From positions 124,001-188,000 of the forward strand of contig NZ_JPER01000005.1 of NCBI RefSeq assembly GCF_000753715.1: a DNA stretch of 64,000 nucleotides, in the 5' to 3' direction. How positions within the stretch are numbered: position 1 is the first letter of the stretch; every line of letters begins with the position of its first letter. Shown piece by piece: positions 1 to 9,587 of the stretch. This DNA comes from Pseudidiomarina salinarum. GTDB taxonomy: Bacteria; Pseudomonadota; Gammaproteobacteria; Enterobacterales; Alteromonadaceae. A program made the position numbers and the translations under genes. Below the pieces are notes generated by a model. That model was not told the DNA's origin. It saw only the letters and a program-made list of their open reading frames with translations, and did no database searches.

Positions 1-824
1 GTGCGTAACTCTTCCGGGTCGGTATTTTCGATATAAAGCACATGAAACTGGCGCGGCAGGCAGAACATCGAGATAGCACCAAGCAGAATATGGGTCACGT
101 AGATGTAGGCGCCGCCGGGCTTGCCCTCCAGTACCGGTCGCACATCAATATGGTTGGCCGCCTGCAGGAAAATATCACTGACGCCGTCGAACATGGAGTA
201 ACTGACAAAAATCCCAACCCCCATAAAGGCCAGTAACTTAACTACTGACTCAAAGGCCACGGCATCCATCAGGCCAGCATGTTGTTCGGCCAGGCTTAAC
301 CGGCGGGTACCGAACAGAATCGCGAAGCCCATCATCGCCAGCGCCACCAGCGCGGCGACGTCACCAAACCAGGGTAAGGGGCGATCAACCATACCTGTGG
401 CGGTGGCGAAGCTACCGGTGACCGCCCGCAATTGCAGCGCGATGTACGGGATAATGCCGATTAAAGCAATAAGGGCAACAGTGACCGCCAGCGAAGAGGT
501 TTTGCCGTAGCGGCTGCTGATCACGTCCGCAATCGAAGTCAGGTTCTGTTGTTTACAGGCGTGCAGCAGCCGCATCTGAATGCGATGGGCAAATAAGAAT
601 ACCAGCATCGCCCCGATATAAGTTGGGGCCATGGACCAGCCGTAGTAAGCCGATTGCGTGACGGTGCCGTAGAATGCCCAGGTGGTGCAGTGGATACCCT
701 GGGCCAGCGCATAGCGGTAGGGCTTTATTTGGTTGGGTGGCTTACGTTCGCCGCGGTAAGCGATGCTGTATAGCACCGCGATATAACTGATGGCGATAAA
801 GACCGTAAGCGAAGTACTTAGCAT
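1..824 (-). CDS. CbrA-like SSS-family transporter/sensor kinase, N-terminal part (runs off the window)
   Basis: Translation of the minus strand from the ATG at 824 stays open to the window edge (about 274 residues). It gives a string of hydrophobic helices like the sodium:solute symporter (SLC5/PutP) module found at the N-terminus of CbrA-type sensor kinases, with stretches such as GIHCTTWAFYGTVTQSA and FCLPRQFHVLYIENTDPEEL. In that family the transporter module is followed by PAS, histidine kinase and often receiver domains, but these would lie outside the window, so the kinase part is inferred. A plain SSS transporter is the alternative. The TRIC-type gene upstream ends 3 bases before this start, so the two are probably cotranscribed. 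Confidence 0.72.
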   Translation of the reverse strand, partial: MLSTSLTVFIAISYIAVLYSIAYRGERKPPNQIKPYRYALAQGIHCTTWAFYGTVTQSAYYGWSMAPTYIGAMLVFLFAHRIQMRLLHACKQQNLTSIADVISSRYGKTSSLAVTVALIALIGIIPYIALQLRAVTGSFATATGMVDRPLPWFGDVAALVALAMMGFAILFGTRRLSLAEQHAGLMDAVAFESVVKLLAFMGVGIFVSYSMFDGVSDIFLQAANHIDVRPVLEGKPGGAYIYVTHILLGAISMFCLPRQFHVLYIENTDPEELR

Positions 825-827
825 AAG

Positions 828-1448
828 TTACCGGTGCTGATCGCCATGAGGTTGGAATACCGTGAGTGACCATTGCCAGCGAATAGCGCCAAAGCGCAAT
901 AACAAGGTGCTGAAGCCGCCGGCCAATACCGCGACTACCGGCGCATAAGGTTGCAGTATGACGAAGATACTGGCGCCGATAATGCAGGTGGTGGCATAGA
1001 GTTCACTTTTTAGCACCATCGGGATATCACGCGCCAGCACATCACGCAGCATGCCGCCAAAGCAGGCGGTGATGGTACCCATAACCACACAGATGATCGG
1101 TGAAAAACCGGCTTCCATTGCTTTGTTAGCACCCATCAGGGTAAAAAAAGCCACACCCAGAGCATCGGCCGACTGCAATAGTCGCTGATGGATGTATTCG
1201 CGAAAGCGCAGCCAGATAATAGTGGCAAAAGCCGCGACCAGAATACTGTAGAGGTAACTTGGGTCGTGCGCCCAGAACACCGGTAAATCCAGGATCAGAT
1301 CACGGACAGTACCGCCGCCAATCGCGGTAACCGACGCCAGCACAATCACCCCGAAGCCATCCATGTTTTTGCGGAATGCCAGTAAGGTGCCGGAGATCGC
1401 AAATACTGCGACTCCCAAATGATCAATCCAGTAAAATAATGTATCCAT
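828..1448 (-). CDS. yicG: TRIC-type cation channel family (UPF0126/YicG-like) membrane protein
   Basis: A 206-residue, very hydrophobic protein with about seven predicted membrane segments. It has the internal duplication of the UPF0126/TRIC family: two copies of a glycine-rich motif followed by RD, namely IGGGTVRDLIL near residue 45 and CFGGMLRDVLAR near residue 130. Prokaryotic TRIC proteins form trimeric cation-conducting pores in the inner membrane; the physiological role of bacterial YicG is poorly known. The length matches the family (about 205 residues). The ATG at 1448 is the first in frame. The gene ends 3 bases before the start of the CbrA-like gene, which suggests one transcript. 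Confidence 0.85.
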   Translation of the reverse strand: MDTLFYWIDHLGVAVFAISGTLLAFRKNMDGFGVIVLASVTAIGGGTVRDLILDLPVFWAHDPSYLYSILVAAFATIIWLRFREYIHQRLLQSADALGVAFFTLMGANKAMEAGFSPIICVVMGTITACFGGMLRDVLARDIPMVLKSELYATTCIIGASIFVILQPYAPVVAVLAGGFSTLLLRFGAIRWQWSLTVFQPHGDQHR

Positions 1449-1672
1449 GGCGAATGGTTATTTATTGTTATTTGTTCAGGCAGTTTCGCATGCTTTATTG
1501 CCGCTGCCTAGTGTCCTGACCTGCGAACCGGCTGACTTGGTTCTCCCTATTTGGTCAGAAATTCGTTAGAATGCTGCACAATTCTGAAAAACTGGTGGCT
1601 AAGCCTTGTTTGCTATAAAGTTTGCCCCCATCCTTAGACTCATTAAATACTAATAACTTGTAGGGGAATACT

Positions 1673-2008
1673 ATGGACTTTTTAATTTCTACAGCGTACG
1701 CACAAGATGGCGCAGCACAGACTGGCGGCGGCATGGAACTGATTTTCATGCTGTTAATGTTCGGCCTGATCTTCTATTTCATGATTTACCGTCCACAAGC
1801 TAAACGCGTTAAGCAGCATAAAGAACTAATTGCCAGCGTGAGTAAAGGTGATGAAGTGCTGATGAACGGTGGCCTGGTAGGTCGTATTACCAAAATCAGT
1901 GAAGATAAAGATTTTATGGTGATTGCCTTAGCTGAGTCAGTAGAAGTAACAGTACAGAAATCAGCAGTAACAGCGGTGCTTCCGAAAGGAACCATGAAAT
2001 CTCTGTAA
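1673..2008 (+). CDS. yajC: Sec translocon accessory protein YajC
   Basis: A 111-residue single-span membrane protein: a short N-terminus rich in small residues, a membrane helix at about residues 23-42 (MELIFMLLMFGLIFYFMIY), then the family signature RPQAKR and a small cytoplasmic domain containing GDEVLMNGGLVGRI. YajC binds SecDF-YidC next to SecYEG. The start is supported by a TAGGGGAA ribosome site just upstream. secD follows after 19 bases and secF after it, the standard order. Unlike in Escherichia coli, queA and tgt are not upstream; instead there is a 224-base intergenic region. That region holds a TGCTATAAA extended -10-like element at 1611-1619 with no convincing -35. Confidence 0.96.
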   Translation: MDFLISTAYAQDGAAQTGGGMELIFMLLMFGLIFYFMIYRPQAKRVKQHKELIASVSKGDEVLMNGGLVGRITKISEDKDFMVIALAESVEVTVQKSAVTAVLPKGTMKSL

Positions 2009-2027
2009 GCAGAGATAAGGATTTGAC

Positions 2028-3875
2028 GTGTTAAACAAGTTTCCGCTCTGGAAAAATCTGCTGGTAGTGGTGGTGATAGCGATAGCCGCGTTATTTGCCC
2101 TGCCTAACCTTTACGGTGAAGACTATGCCGTGCAGATTTCTGCCAGTCGTAACGCAACGATCGATATGACCGCCCTTGGTAAGGTAGAAGATGTTCTTAC
2201 CGAGCAGGGGATCGAGCCGAAGTCCGTTGCTATGCAAGATGAACAGATCATGGTGCGGCTGACCAGTGATAGTGACCAGTTGACCGCTCGTGATGCGATT
2301 TTGCGGGAATTAGGGACCAACTACGTGGTGGCGCTTAACCTGGCGCCGGCGACCCCCGATTGGCTAGACAGTATCGGGGCCACGCCGATGAAGCTGGGTC
2401 TGGATTTGCGCGGTGGGGTTCACTTTCTGATGGAAGTGGATATGCAGGAAGCTATCCGCAAAATTCAGAACCAGATGCGCGATACGGTGCGCACCGAGCT
2501 GCGTGAAGAGCGGATTCGCTATACCAGTGTTGAACGGGCTGACAATGAGGTTATTGTTACGCTGCGCACTGCTGAAGATTATGCCGCGGCAGAAGATTAC
2601 GTCGACAATCGTTATAACGGTTATACACTAATTGAAGAGCCTGAAAACCGCACCCTCCGGTTACGCATGACCGATGCCAAGTTGCAGGAAACACAGAATT
2701 ACGCGGTATCGCAGAATATTACCATTTTGCGTAACCGGGTAAATGAACTGGGTGTTGCTGAACCACTAGTGCAGCGTCAGGGCGCAGACCGTATCGTAGT
2801 GCAGTTACCAGGCGTACAGGACACCGCCCGCGCGAAAGAAATTCTGGGCGCAACGGCCACTCTTGAGTTCCGCTTTGTCGATAACGAAAACAGCGTTCGT
2901 GATGCAGAAATGGGCCGGGTTCCGTTCGGTTCCGAATTATTCCCCTCGCGTAGCGGCGGTAATGTGTTACTTGAGCAGGACGTGATTCTGACGGGCGACC
3001 ATATCGTCAATGCCACCGCCGGCTTCGATGAAAACCAGCGGCCGCAGGTTAGCATCTCGCTGGACGGTCCGGGCGGCGATCTGATGTCACTGGCAACCCG
3101 GGATAATATCGGCGAGCCAATGGCAACCCTCTTTATCGAGTTTAAAGCCACCGGCGAGCGTGACGAAGACGACAAGATTGTTTTTGAACGCCACTCCGAA
3201 GTGATCAACGTAGCGACCATCCAGGCACGACTGGGCAGCAACTTCCGCATCACCGGCATCAGTAGTCAGCAGGAAGCACAGAATCTCGCGCTGTTACTGC
3301 GCGCCGGTGCACTGATTGCGCCAATTCAGATTGTTGAAGAGCGCACCGTCGGACCAAGCCTGGGGCAGGAAAATATCAACATGGGTATTCAGGCGATCGT
3401 CTGGGGCTTTGTGCTGGTGCTGGCCTTTATGGTGATGTACTACAAGAAATTCGGCATGGTCGCAAACGCCGCACTGGCTACGAACCTGGTGCTGATTGTT
3501 GGTGTGATGTCAATGATTCCGGGCGCAACACTGACCTTGCCCGGCATGGCAGGTATCGTTCTGACGGTGGGTATGGCGGTTGATGCCAACGTACTCATAT
3601 TTGAACGGATCAGAGAAGAAATAAAAGCGAATCGAAGTCCGCAACAGGCGATTCATCATGGTTATGATAGCGCCTTGTCGACCATCGCTGACGCCAACAT
3701 TACTACCCTTATTGCTGCGGTTATTCTGTTCTCCATCGGCACCGGTCCGGTGAAAGGCTTCGCAGTGACCTTAATGATCGGTATTCTGACATCGATGTTT
3801 ACTTCCATTGTGGGCACCCGGGCGATTGTTAACGCTGTATGGGGTGGTAAACGCATCGATAAGTTGTCGGTTTAG
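2028..3875 (+). CDS. secD: Protein translocase subunit SecD
   Basis: A 615-residue RND-type membrane protein with one N-terminal helix, a large periplasmic region (residues about 30-440, including the P1 signature [14 protein letters not shown]) and five C-terminal helices with the motif [17 protein letters not shown], typical of SecD. Together with SecF it uses the proton or sodium gradient to complete export of proteins through SecYEG. The length is equal to E. coli SecD (615). Translation starts at a GTG (2028), preceded by AAGGA-like sequence; no nearby ATG fits. The stop codon overlaps the AGGAGG that serves secF, so the two genes are likely translationally coupled. Confidence 0.97.
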   Translation: MLNKFPLWKNLLVVVVIAIAALFALPNLYGEDYAVQISASRNATIDMTALGKVEDVLTEQGIEPKSVAMQDEQIMVRLTSDSDQLTARDAILRELGTNYVVALNLAPATPDWLDSIGATPMKLGLDLRGGVHFLMEVDMQEAIRKIQNQMRDTVRTELREERIRYTSVERADNEVIVTLRTAEDYAAAEDYVDNRYNGYTLIEEPENRTLRLRMTDAKLQETQNYAVSQNITILRNRVNELGVAEPLVQRQGADRIVVQLPGVQDTARAKEILGATATLEFRFVDNENSVRDAEMGRVPFGSELFPSRSGGNVLLEQDVILTGDHIVNATAGFDENQRPQVSISLDGPGGDLMSLATRDNIGEPMATLFIEFKATGERDEDDKIVFERHSEVINVATIQARLGSNFRITGISSQQEAQNLALLLRAGALIAPIQIVEERTVGPSLGQENINMGIQAIVWGFVLVLAFMVMYYKKFGMVANAALATNLVLIVGVMSMIPGATLTLPGMAGIVLTVGMAVDANVLIFERIREEIKANRSPQQAIHHGYDSALSTIADANITTLIAAVILFSIGTGPVKGFAVTLMIGILTSMFTSIVGTRAIVNAVWGGKRIDKLSV

Positions 3876-3883
3876 GAGGCCAC

Positions 3884-4831
3884 ATGAGAGAGCTAATTAA
3901 AACAGAGAAAACTATACCTTTCATGAAGCTTCGGGTTCCGACCTGGATCTTCAGTGGCCTGTTAGTTATTGCCTCTATTGTTTCGCTGAGTATCAATCAG
4001 CTGAACTGGGGGCTCGACTTTACCGGCGGCACCGTGATTGAAGTGGGGTATGAGCAGAACGCCGATTTATCGGCCATCCGGCAAACGCTGGATGATAATG
4101 GCTATACTGGCGCTGTGGTGCAGAACTTTGGTACCCAACAGGATGTACTGATCCGCCTGGAACCGCAGGAAGGTGTAAAGGCGCAGGAAATTGGCAACCA
4201 GATTCTGCAGCTGCTGCGCGCAGAAAGCAGCAGTAAAGTCGATATGCGGCGGATCGAGTTTGTTGGTCCGAACGTTGGTGATGAACTTACTGAGCAGGGT
4301 GGTCTGGCAATGCTTACCGCGTTGCTTTGTATTCTGCTCTATATCGCAGTGCGTTTTGAATGGCGACTGGCGGTAGGTGCAGTAGGCGCGCTGGCACATG
4401 ATGTTATCCTCACCTTAGGGCTGTTTTCGATACTGGGGCTGGAGTTTGATCTGACCGTACTGGCGGCCTTGCTGGCGGTTATCGGTTATTCGATAAACGA
4501 TACCGTGGTGGTATGTGACCGTATCCGGGAAAACTTCCGTAAGTTCCGTAAAGGCACTCCGGAAGAAATTATCGATGGTGCTTTGACCGATACCATGAGC
4601 AGAACGGTGATTACCTCATTAACCACCATCTTAGTGCTATTTGCGCTATTCTTCTTAGGTGGCGCATTAATTCATGGCTTTGCTACCGCCTTGTTATTCG
4701 GCGTAGTAATAGGTACCTACTCATCGGTTTATGTAGCAAGTTCGCTTGCTCTGGCGCTGGGTGTAAGCCGCGAAGATCTGATGCCACCTGAGGTTGAGAA
4801 AGAAGGCGAAGATCTCGAGCCAATGCCTTAA
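3884..4831 (+). CDS. secF: Protein translocase subunit SecF
   Basis: A 315-residue partner of SecD. It starts with a helix and the P4-domain signature LDFTGGTVIEVGYE (about residue 44), then five membrane segments with the SecF motif GYSINDTVVVCDRIREN. The acidic C-terminal tail (EVEKEGEDLEP) is cytoplasmic. A perfect AGGAGG (3874-3879), overlapping the secD stop codon, stands four bases before the ATG, so the start is secure. It closes the yajC-secD-secF operon; yaaA begins 45 bases downstream in the same direction and might be read through. Confidence 0.97.
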   Translation: MRELIKTEKTIPFMKLRVPTWIFSGLLVIASIVSLSINQLNWGLDFTGGTVIEVGYEQNADLSAIRQTLDDNGYTGAVVQNFGTQQDVLIRLEPQEGVKAQEIGNQILQLLRAESSSKVDMRRIEFVGPNVGDELTEQGGLAMLTALLCILLYIAVRFEWRLAVGAVGALAHDVILTLGLFSILGLEFDLTVLAALLAVIGYSINDTVVVCDRIRENFRKFRKGTPEEIIDGALTDTMSRTVITSLTTILVLFALFFLGGALIHGFATALLFGVVIGTYSSVYVASSLALALGVSREDLMPPEVEKEGEDLEPMP

Positions 4832-4876
4832 GCAGGCTGATTAGCACGAGCAAACGGCGAACAAGGAGAGGAAGTA

Positions 4877-5656
4877 ATGCTTGTCGTATTATCTCCGGCA
4901 AAAAATCTGGATTTTGAAAGTGATTTGCGCACCAAAGAGTATTCGCAGCCGCGTTTACTCGATCATGCCGAGCAATTGGTTGAGCGGTGCCGTGACCTGA
5001 GTCCGCAGCAGCTTGGCTCGCTCATGAAAATCAGTGACAAGCTGGCTGGCCTGAATGCCGCCCGCTTTGCCGAGTGGCAACGGCCATTCACGCCAGATAA
5101 TGCCCGCCCGGCTATCTATGCTTTTGATGGTGATGTGTATGCCGGCCTGGCTGCCGAAAAGCTAAGTGATGAAGCAATTGCTTATGCGCAGGAACATTTA
5201 CGCATTCTCTCGGGTCTATATGGTGTGTTACGGCCATTAGACCTGATGCAGGCCTATCGGCTTGAAATGGGTAGTAAACTTGATACTGACCGCGGTACTA
5301 CCCTGTATGCGTTTTGGGGTAAAGTAATTACCGATATGCTGAATGAGGATTTAGACGCGATAGATTCCGACGTACTGATAAACCTTGCGTCGAACGAATA
5401 CTTCTCCAGCGTTAAGGTTGGCGATTTGAATGCCAGGGTGATTACCCCCGTATTCAAAGACGAGAAAAATGGCGAATTTAAAGTCATCAGTTTTTGGGCG
5501 AAGAAAGCTCGCGGTATGATGGCGCGTTATATTATGACCGAGCAGCCTCAGTCTGTAGCTGAGCTAAAGAACTTTAAAGCAGCGGGTTACCGGTATAATG
5601 CTGAGCAGTCGAGCGAGACTGAACTGGTATTTTACCGTGCCGAGCGCGACCAGTAA
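4877..5656 (+). CDS. yaaA: Peroxide stress protein YaaA (DUF328)
   Basis: A 259-residue cytosolic protein of the YaaA/DUF328 family. The N-terminal signature [13 protein letters not shown], the central [20 protein letters not shown] (about residue 114) and INLASNEYF (about residue 172) are all present, and the length is standard (258 in E. coli). YaaA is induced by peroxide in E. coli and limits free intracellular iron and the oxidative damage that follows; it binds DNA in a helix-hairpin-helix-like fold. The ATG has a strong upstream site (AAGGAGAGG). No OxyR site is recognisable, so peroxide control here is not shown. Confidence 0.94.
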   Translation: MLVVLSPAKNLDFESDLRTKEYSQPRLLDHAEQLVERCRDLSPQQLGSLMKISDKLAGLNAARFAEWQRPFTPDNARPAIYAFDGDVYAGLAAEKLSDEAIAYAQEHLRILSGLYGVLRPLDLMQAYRLEMGSKLDTDRGTTLYAFWGKVITDMLNEDLDAIDSDVLINLASNEYFSSVKVGDLNARVITPVFKDEKNGEFKVISFWAKKARGMMARYIMTEQPQSVAELKNFKAAGYRYNAEQSSETELVFYRAERDQ

Positions 5657-5683
5657 TACGCTGCGCCAACAGGAGTAAGCGGA

Positions 5684-6526
5684 ATGAAAGATCTCCACGA
5701 AGAAGAGCTAGAGCAAAAGTCGAGTCAGGGGAAGTTAATGACGACTCTGGTTATCGTGATTGCGATTGCCGTAGCAGTTATTGCCTGGCTGTGGCAGCAG
5801 CAAGATACGACGCCCGAGCCAACTCCTGAACCTGCCGAAACGGTGGTAACCCAAAGTGAACCGCCTACGCCTTCTGAGCCCCAGCCTGATGTTGAGGTGA
5901 TCACTGAAGCCGAAGAGCCGCTGGAAGAAATACCTGAACCGGCGCCGGACTTGCCAGAGCTTGAAAACAGTACCGATGAGGTAATGGAAGATCTTCGCGC
6001 CGCCGAGCAGAATGTTGAGCCAATTCAAAGCGAGCGGTTAATTCGCGACGCTGTGGTCTTTGTCGACAACCTTCGCAACGGCCTGGTGGTACGTGACAAC
6101 GCGCTGCTACCGGCACCTAAGAGCCGCTTCCGGGTACTTGAGCAAAACGAAAAAATTTACATCGACCCGCGTTCATATGATCGCTACAACAGCACGGTAG
6201 ATTGGTTTGTCAGCCTGGATACCGGGGTTCTGGTCAACCTTTTCAACTACTACCAGCCGCTGGCCGAGGAAGCCCTGGGTGAGATTGGCTATCCTGACGC
6301 CGCCCCCGATGAGGTTTTGCTTGAAGCGATAAACCTGTTGCTGGATACACCCTCAGCTGGCACCGTGATTGAATTAACTGACGACGATGTGATGTACAAG
6401 TTCGCTGATCCATCGCTGGAGTCTTTACCGCCCGCACAGAAGCAGATGTTGCGGTTAGGCCCGGATAATATGCGGCGCGTCAAACTTAAGCTTGAGAGCC
6501 TCAAGCAGGAGCTCACTGAGCAATAA
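5684..6526 (+). CDS. DUF3014 domain protein, single membrane anchor
   Basis: A 280-residue protein of the DUF3014 family, found mainly in marine gammaproteobacteria and of unknown function. A short charged cytoplasmic N-terminus is followed by one membrane helix at about residues 19-38 (MTTLVIVIAIAVAVIAW), then a Pro/Glu-rich linker (about residues 43-100) and a conserved periplasmic domain with VVFVDNLRNG and FNYYQPLAEEALGEIGY. A GGAG site precedes the ATG. It sits between yaaA and an acyltransferase gene (6-base gap), so the two latter genes are probably cotranscribed, but this gives no clear functional clue. The linker looks built to span part of the periplasm or cell wall. Confidence 0.85.
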   Translation: MKDLHEEELEQKSSQGKLMTTLVIVIAIAVAVIAWLWQQQDTTPEPTPEPAETVVTQSEPPTPSEPQPDVEVITEAEEPLEEIPEPAPDLPELENSTDEVMEDLRAAEQNVEPIQSERLIRDAVVFVDNLRNGLVVRDNALLPAPKSRFRVLEQNEKIYIDPRSYDRYNSTVDWFVSLDTGVLVNLFNYYQPLAEEALGEIGYPDAAPDEVLLEAINLLLDTPSAGTVIELTDDDVMYKFADPSLESLPPAQKQMLRLGPDNMRRVKLKLESLKQELTEQ

Positions 6527-6531
6527 TCTTT

Positions 6532-7140
6532 ATGTCGCAGGACGTCAACGAGAAGGTTCCAGATCATCTGCTGGCGCCCCTGCCGCAGCGGGGCAACAAG
6601 GTTAGCCGCTGGCTTGGCCGGCTGGGCATGCGACTGTTAGGTGGCTGGCAGGTCAAAGGTACATTGCCCGCTACCCGTCAGGCGATTATCCCGGTTGCTC
6701 CACATACCTCAAACTGGGATTTCTTCGTCGGCGTATCCGTCATGCTGGCGCTTGGTCTCCGGCTTTCGTTTTTTGGCAAACACACCCTGTTTCGTTTTCC
6801 TATCAACGGCATTATGCGCTGGCTTGGTGGTATTCCGGTGGATCGCCGTAAATCTCAGGGTGTGGTTGAGCAATCAATTGAAGCATTCGAGCAGCGCGAC
6901 GAGCTGATTCTGGCGCTGGCGCCGGAAGGCACCCGTCGTAAAGTAACCGAATGGAAAAAAGGTTTTCTGCATATCGCCAAAGCAACCGGCGTTCCGGTTA
7001 TTCCGGTTGCGTTCGATTTCTCCAGAAAAACTGTAGATATCGCTGAGCCTATGATTATCAGCGATGATATCGACGACGAACTGGCGCGGGTTAAAGCCGC
7101 GGTAGCCCATGCCCAGGGAAAAAATCCAGAGCATGTCTGA
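6532..7140 (+). CDS. Lysophospholipid acyltransferase (PlsC superfamily)
   Basis: A 202-residue acyltransferase of the glycerolphosphate acyltransferase superfamily. Block I is [12 protein letters not shown] (about residue 56), an H-x4-D variant HTSNWD; block III is [19 protein letters not shown] (about residue 124), the EGTR substrate-binding motif. Block IV is [11 protein letters not shown]. Members transfer acyl chains to lysophosphatidic acid or other lipids at the inner membrane. This short HTSNWD subgroup is distinct from housekeeping PlsC (about 245 residues), so its lipid substrate is uncertain. It begins 5 bases after the DUF3014 stop and ends just before the ribH promoter. Confidence 0.85.
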   Translation: MSQDVNEKVPDHLLAPLPQRGNKVSRWLGRLGMRLLGGWQVKGTLPATRQAIIPVAPHTSNWDFFVGVSVMLALGLRLSFFGKHTLFRFPINGIMRWLGGIPVDRRKSQGVVEQSIEAFEQRDELILALAPEGTRRKVTEWKKGFLHIAKATGVPVIPVAFDFSRKTVDIAEPMIISDDIDDELARVKAAVAHAQGKNPEHV

Positions 7141-7152
7141 ACTTGAAATCTG

Positions 7153-7161
7153 TGCTATTAT
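7153..7161 (+). promoter_or_regulatory. Extended -10 promoter candidate for ribH
   Basis: TGCTATTAT forms an extended -10 element (TGn followed by TATTAT at 7156-7161) with a GC-rich discriminator (CGCGCC), about 30 bases before the ribH start. No good -35 hexamer lies 17 bases upstream (ATGTCT), which is acceptable for extended -10 promoters. It would give the ribH-nusB-thiL-pgpA group a promoter independent of the acyltransferase gene. Confidence 0.5.
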
Positions 7162-7190
7162 CGCGCCGTTTTCAGCAAAAGGAATCCACC

Positions 7191-7655
7191 ATGAAGGTCA
7201 TTGAAGGCGGAATCGCCGCTCAGGGTAAGAAATTTGCGATTGTCGTATCGCGCTTTAACCATTTTGTGGTCGACAGCCTGCTGGATGGCGCGCTGACCAC
7301 CTTAAAGCATTATGGGCAGGTTAGTGCCGACGATATCACTGTGGTACGGGTGCCAGGCGCCTATGAAATGCCGCTGGTAGCCAGAAAGCTTGCCGCCAGT
7401 GGCAAATACGACGCGATTATCGCGGTCGGCGCCGTAATTCGTGGCAGTACACCGCACTTCGATTTTGTTGCCGGCGAATGCAACAGCGGCCTGAGCCGTG
7501 TCGTTCATGAGTTTAATATTCCGGTAGCTAATGGCGTGATCACCACCGACTCGATCGAACAGGCTATTGAACGCAGCGGAACTAAAGCAGGAAATAAAGG
7601 TTCTGAAGCGGCTTTAAGCGCATTAGAAATGGTCAATGTACTGAGTCAGTTGTAA
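7191..7655 (+). CDS. ribH: 6,7-dimethyl-8-ribityllumazine synthase
   Basis: A 154-residue lumazine synthase, the penultimate enzyme of riboflavin synthesis; it joins the ribityl-pyrimidine with dihydroxybutanone phosphate and usually forms a 60-mer shell. Conserved stretches are [30 protein letters not shown] and [16 protein letters not shown], including the phosphate-binding region. I start it at the ATG at 7191, preceded by AAAGGAA, which matches the family N-terminus; an upstream in-frame start at 7143 would add 16 unconserved residues and overlap the promoter. In many relatives ribD, ribE and ribBA precede it; here they are absent. nusB follows after 11 bases. Confidence 0.96.
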   Translation: MKVIEGGIAAQGKKFAIVVSRFNHFVVDSLLDGALTTLKHYGQVSADDITVVRVPGAYEMPLVARKLAASGKYDAIIAVGAVIRGSTPHFDFVAGECNSGLSRVVHEFNIPVANGVITTDSIEQAIERSGTKAGNKGSEAALSALEMVNVLSQL

Positions 7656-7666
7656 GAGGCAATGTA

Positions 7667-8086
7667 ATGAAACCAGCAGCACGCCGTAAGGCCAGGAAAC
7701 TGGCGGTTCAGGCTATTTATTCGTGGCAGCTTAGCGATAACAGCATGAGCGATATTGAAGCTCAGTTTCTGACTGATAATGACACCAGTAAAGTAGATGT
7801 GGATTATTTTTTAGTCCTGGTCCGTGGTGTGGCCGGTCAGGTCAAGTCGCTGGACGAAGCCGTGTCGCCGTTTCTTGATCGCCCATTAAAAGATCTGGAT
7901 CAGGTTGAACGGGCGGTACTTCGGCTGGCCGCGTTCGAATTGCGCGAGCGCCTTGATGTGCCGTACAAAGTGGCGATCAATGAGGCCATTGAACTGGCCA
8001 AATCGTTCGGCGCAGATGACAGCCACCGCTTTGTAAATGGCGTTCTGGATAAAGCTATTGATTCGCTTCGTCCTGCTCGCCAGTAA
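7667..8086 (+). CDS. nusB: Transcription antitermination factor NusB
   Basis: A 139-residue all-helical RNA-binding protein, the same length as E. coli NusB. The N-terminal [19 protein letters not shown] is the arginine-rich boxA-RNA contact region, and the C-terminus has the family motif [30 protein letters not shown]. NusB with NusE (ribosomal protein S10) binds boxA and allows antitermination on rRNA operons. It follows ribH by 11 bases with an AGAGG site, and thiL follows, the arrangement typical of gammaproteobacteria. Confidence 0.97.
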   Translation: MKPAARRKARKLAVQAIYSWQLSDNSMSDIEAQFLTDNDTSKVDVDYFLVLVRGVAGQVKSLDEAVSPFLDRPLKDLDQVERAVLRLAAFELRERLDVPYKVAINEAIELAKSFGADDSHRFVNGVLDKAIDSLRPARQ

Positions 8087-8109
8087 ATCGACAGCGAGCT
8101 GATCCGGTT

Positions 8110-9093
8110 ATGGCGTTTGGCGAATTCGATCTGATCGATACTTACTTCACGCAGCGCTCCAAGCAACGCCCTGATGTTGTTATTGGTGTGGGCGACGACG
8201 GTGCGGTGGTGAGTCTGCCGGAACGCAGTGAGCTGGTCATCGTCACTGATACCATGGTGGCCGATGTTCATTTTGACAGTGATACCCCCGCCCGCGCCTT
8301 AGGCCATAAAATCGTTGCTGTTAATCTCAGCGATCTTGCGGCTATGGGTGCCGAACCTGCCTGGATTAGCCTTGCTGTTACCCTGCCTGAAGTTGACCAT
8401 GAGTGGCTGACGGATTTTGCCGCTGGTTTACGCGAAATATGCGATTACTATGGTTGTCAGCTGATCGGCGGCGATACCACTCAGGGGCCGTTAAGCCTGA
8501 CTGTTACCGCCCATGGTGTGGTTCCCGCAGGTAGCGCGATAAAACGCGCCGGCGCCCGCCCTGGCGACTGGATATACTTAAGCGGACCACTTGGCGATGC
8601 TGGCCTGGCACTTGCTGCCCGGCAGCAAAAAGTAAAGCTTACCAACGAACACTATAAACGGGTCACCGACCGGCTCTATTTTCCTTCGCCCCGGGTGGCG
8701 TTGGGTCAATCTCTGCGCGGTATTGCCAGCAGTGCGATTGATATCTCAGACGGTCTGGCCGCCGATCTGGGCCATATTATTAAAGCCTCCGGCGTCGGTG
8801 CCCGGGTTACCCTCGAAGCCGTACCCTTGTCACTGCCCCTTACCGAAAGCGTGAGCCAGGAGCGAGCGCTCGAACTGGCGCTGGTAAGCGGCGATGACTA
8901 TGAACTCTGTTTTACGGTGCCGGAAGCGCGGCGGGGTGTTTTCGATACCTTAATTGCGCACAGCCCCACCAAACCGATTTGTATCGGCCGCATTACCAGT
9001 GAAACCGGCAAGCTGAAACTCGAACTTGAGGGCGAGCCATGGGAACTACCCGAAGCTGGTAACGGCTTCCAGCATTTTAGTCAGCGCAAGTAG
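8110..9093 (+). CDS. thiL: Thiamine-monophosphate kinase
   Basis: A 327-residue enzyme (E. coli 325) that phosphorylates thiamine monophosphate to the active cofactor thiamine diphosphate. Family landmarks: GEFDLIDTYF at the N-terminus, the acidic metal/ATP loop GVGDDGAVV (about residue 27), VTDTMVADVHFD, LIGGDTTQGPLSLTVTA (about residue 118) and the C-terminal SGDDYELCF. It belongs to the PurM-like ATP-binding fold. The gene lies between nusB and pgpA with short gaps, as in E. coli, so it is probably part of the ribH-nusB-thiL-pgpA transcript. No thiamine riboswitch is visible before the group. Confidence 0.96.
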   Translation: MAFGEFDLIDTYFTQRSKQRPDVVIGVGDDGAVVSLPERSELVIVTDTMVADVHFDSDTPARALGHKIVAVNLSDLAAMGAEPAWISLAVTLPEVDHEWLTDFAAGLREICDYYGCQLIGGDTTQGPLSLTVTAHGVVPAGSAIKRAGARPGDWIYLSGPLGDAGLALAARQQKVKLTNEHYKRVTDRLYFPSPRVALGQSLRGIASSAIDISDGLAADLGHIIKASGVGARVTLEAVPLSLPLTESVSQERALELALVSGDDYELCFTVPEARRGVFDTLIAHSPTKPICIGRITSETGKLKLELEGEPWELPEAGNGFQHFSQRK

Positions 9094-9104
9094 GACGTTT
9101 CACT

Positions 9105-9587
9105 ATGTCGACGCACCGCCATTTGTTGTCAAATCCGCTGCACTTATTATCCCTTGGTTTTGGTAGTGGTCTGGCCCCAAAAGCCCCTGGTACCTTCGGT
9201 ACACTGGCGGCAATCCCACTGTGCTGGCTGTTACAGCTGGCTGGTTGGCCGGTTTATGGCATCATTACCGTACTGGCCTGTGTGGTTGGTATCTGGCTGT
9301 GTGGTTATACCGCCAGAGCAATGGGCGAAGATGACCACCCGGCGATAGTCTGGGATGAAATTGCCGGTTTCCTGATTGCTATGTTCGCTGTGCCCTTTAC
9401 CTGGTACAACGTGCTGATAGCCTTTGCGCTGTTTCGATTCTTCGATGTGGTTAAGCCAGGCCCGATAGGCTGGTGTGACAGGAATCTGCATGGCGGGTCT
9501 GGCATTATGGCCGACGATATTCTCGCCGGCCTCGCTAGTGCCTTATTACTTCATGGTGGCTATGCGGTCATTAATTTGCTGGGTTAA
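9105..9587 (+). CDS. pgpA: Phosphatidylglycerophosphatase A
   Basis: A 160-residue membrane enzyme that removes phosphate from phosphatidylglycerophosphate to give phosphatidylglycerol. The N-terminal catalytic-region signature [21 protein letters not shown] is intact, followed by [10 protein letters not shown] (about residue 83) and [13 protein letters not shown] (about residue 110), the motifs seen in PgpA. About four membrane segments are predicted. It ends the ribH-nusB-thiL-pgpA group. Its last 42 bases overlap the 3' end of dxs on the opposite strand, so the two operons converge tail-to-tail with no room for a separate terminator. Confidence 0.95.
   Translation: MSTHRHLLSNPLHLLSLGFGSGLAPKAPGTFGTLAAIPLCWLLQLAGWPVYGIITVLACVVGIWLCGYTARAMGEDDHPAIVWDEIAGFLIAMFAVPFTWYNVLIAFALFRFFDVVKPGPIGWCDRNLHGGSGIMADDILAGLASALLLHGGYAVINLLG

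Noticed and set aside
1537-1572. TTGGTT with TAGAAT as a promoter for yajC
   Set aside because: The spacing is 24 bases, far from the usual 16-18.
4067-4399. A 110-codon antisense frame inside secF
   Set aside because: It is a shadow of the secF codon pattern without recognisable domains or start signals.
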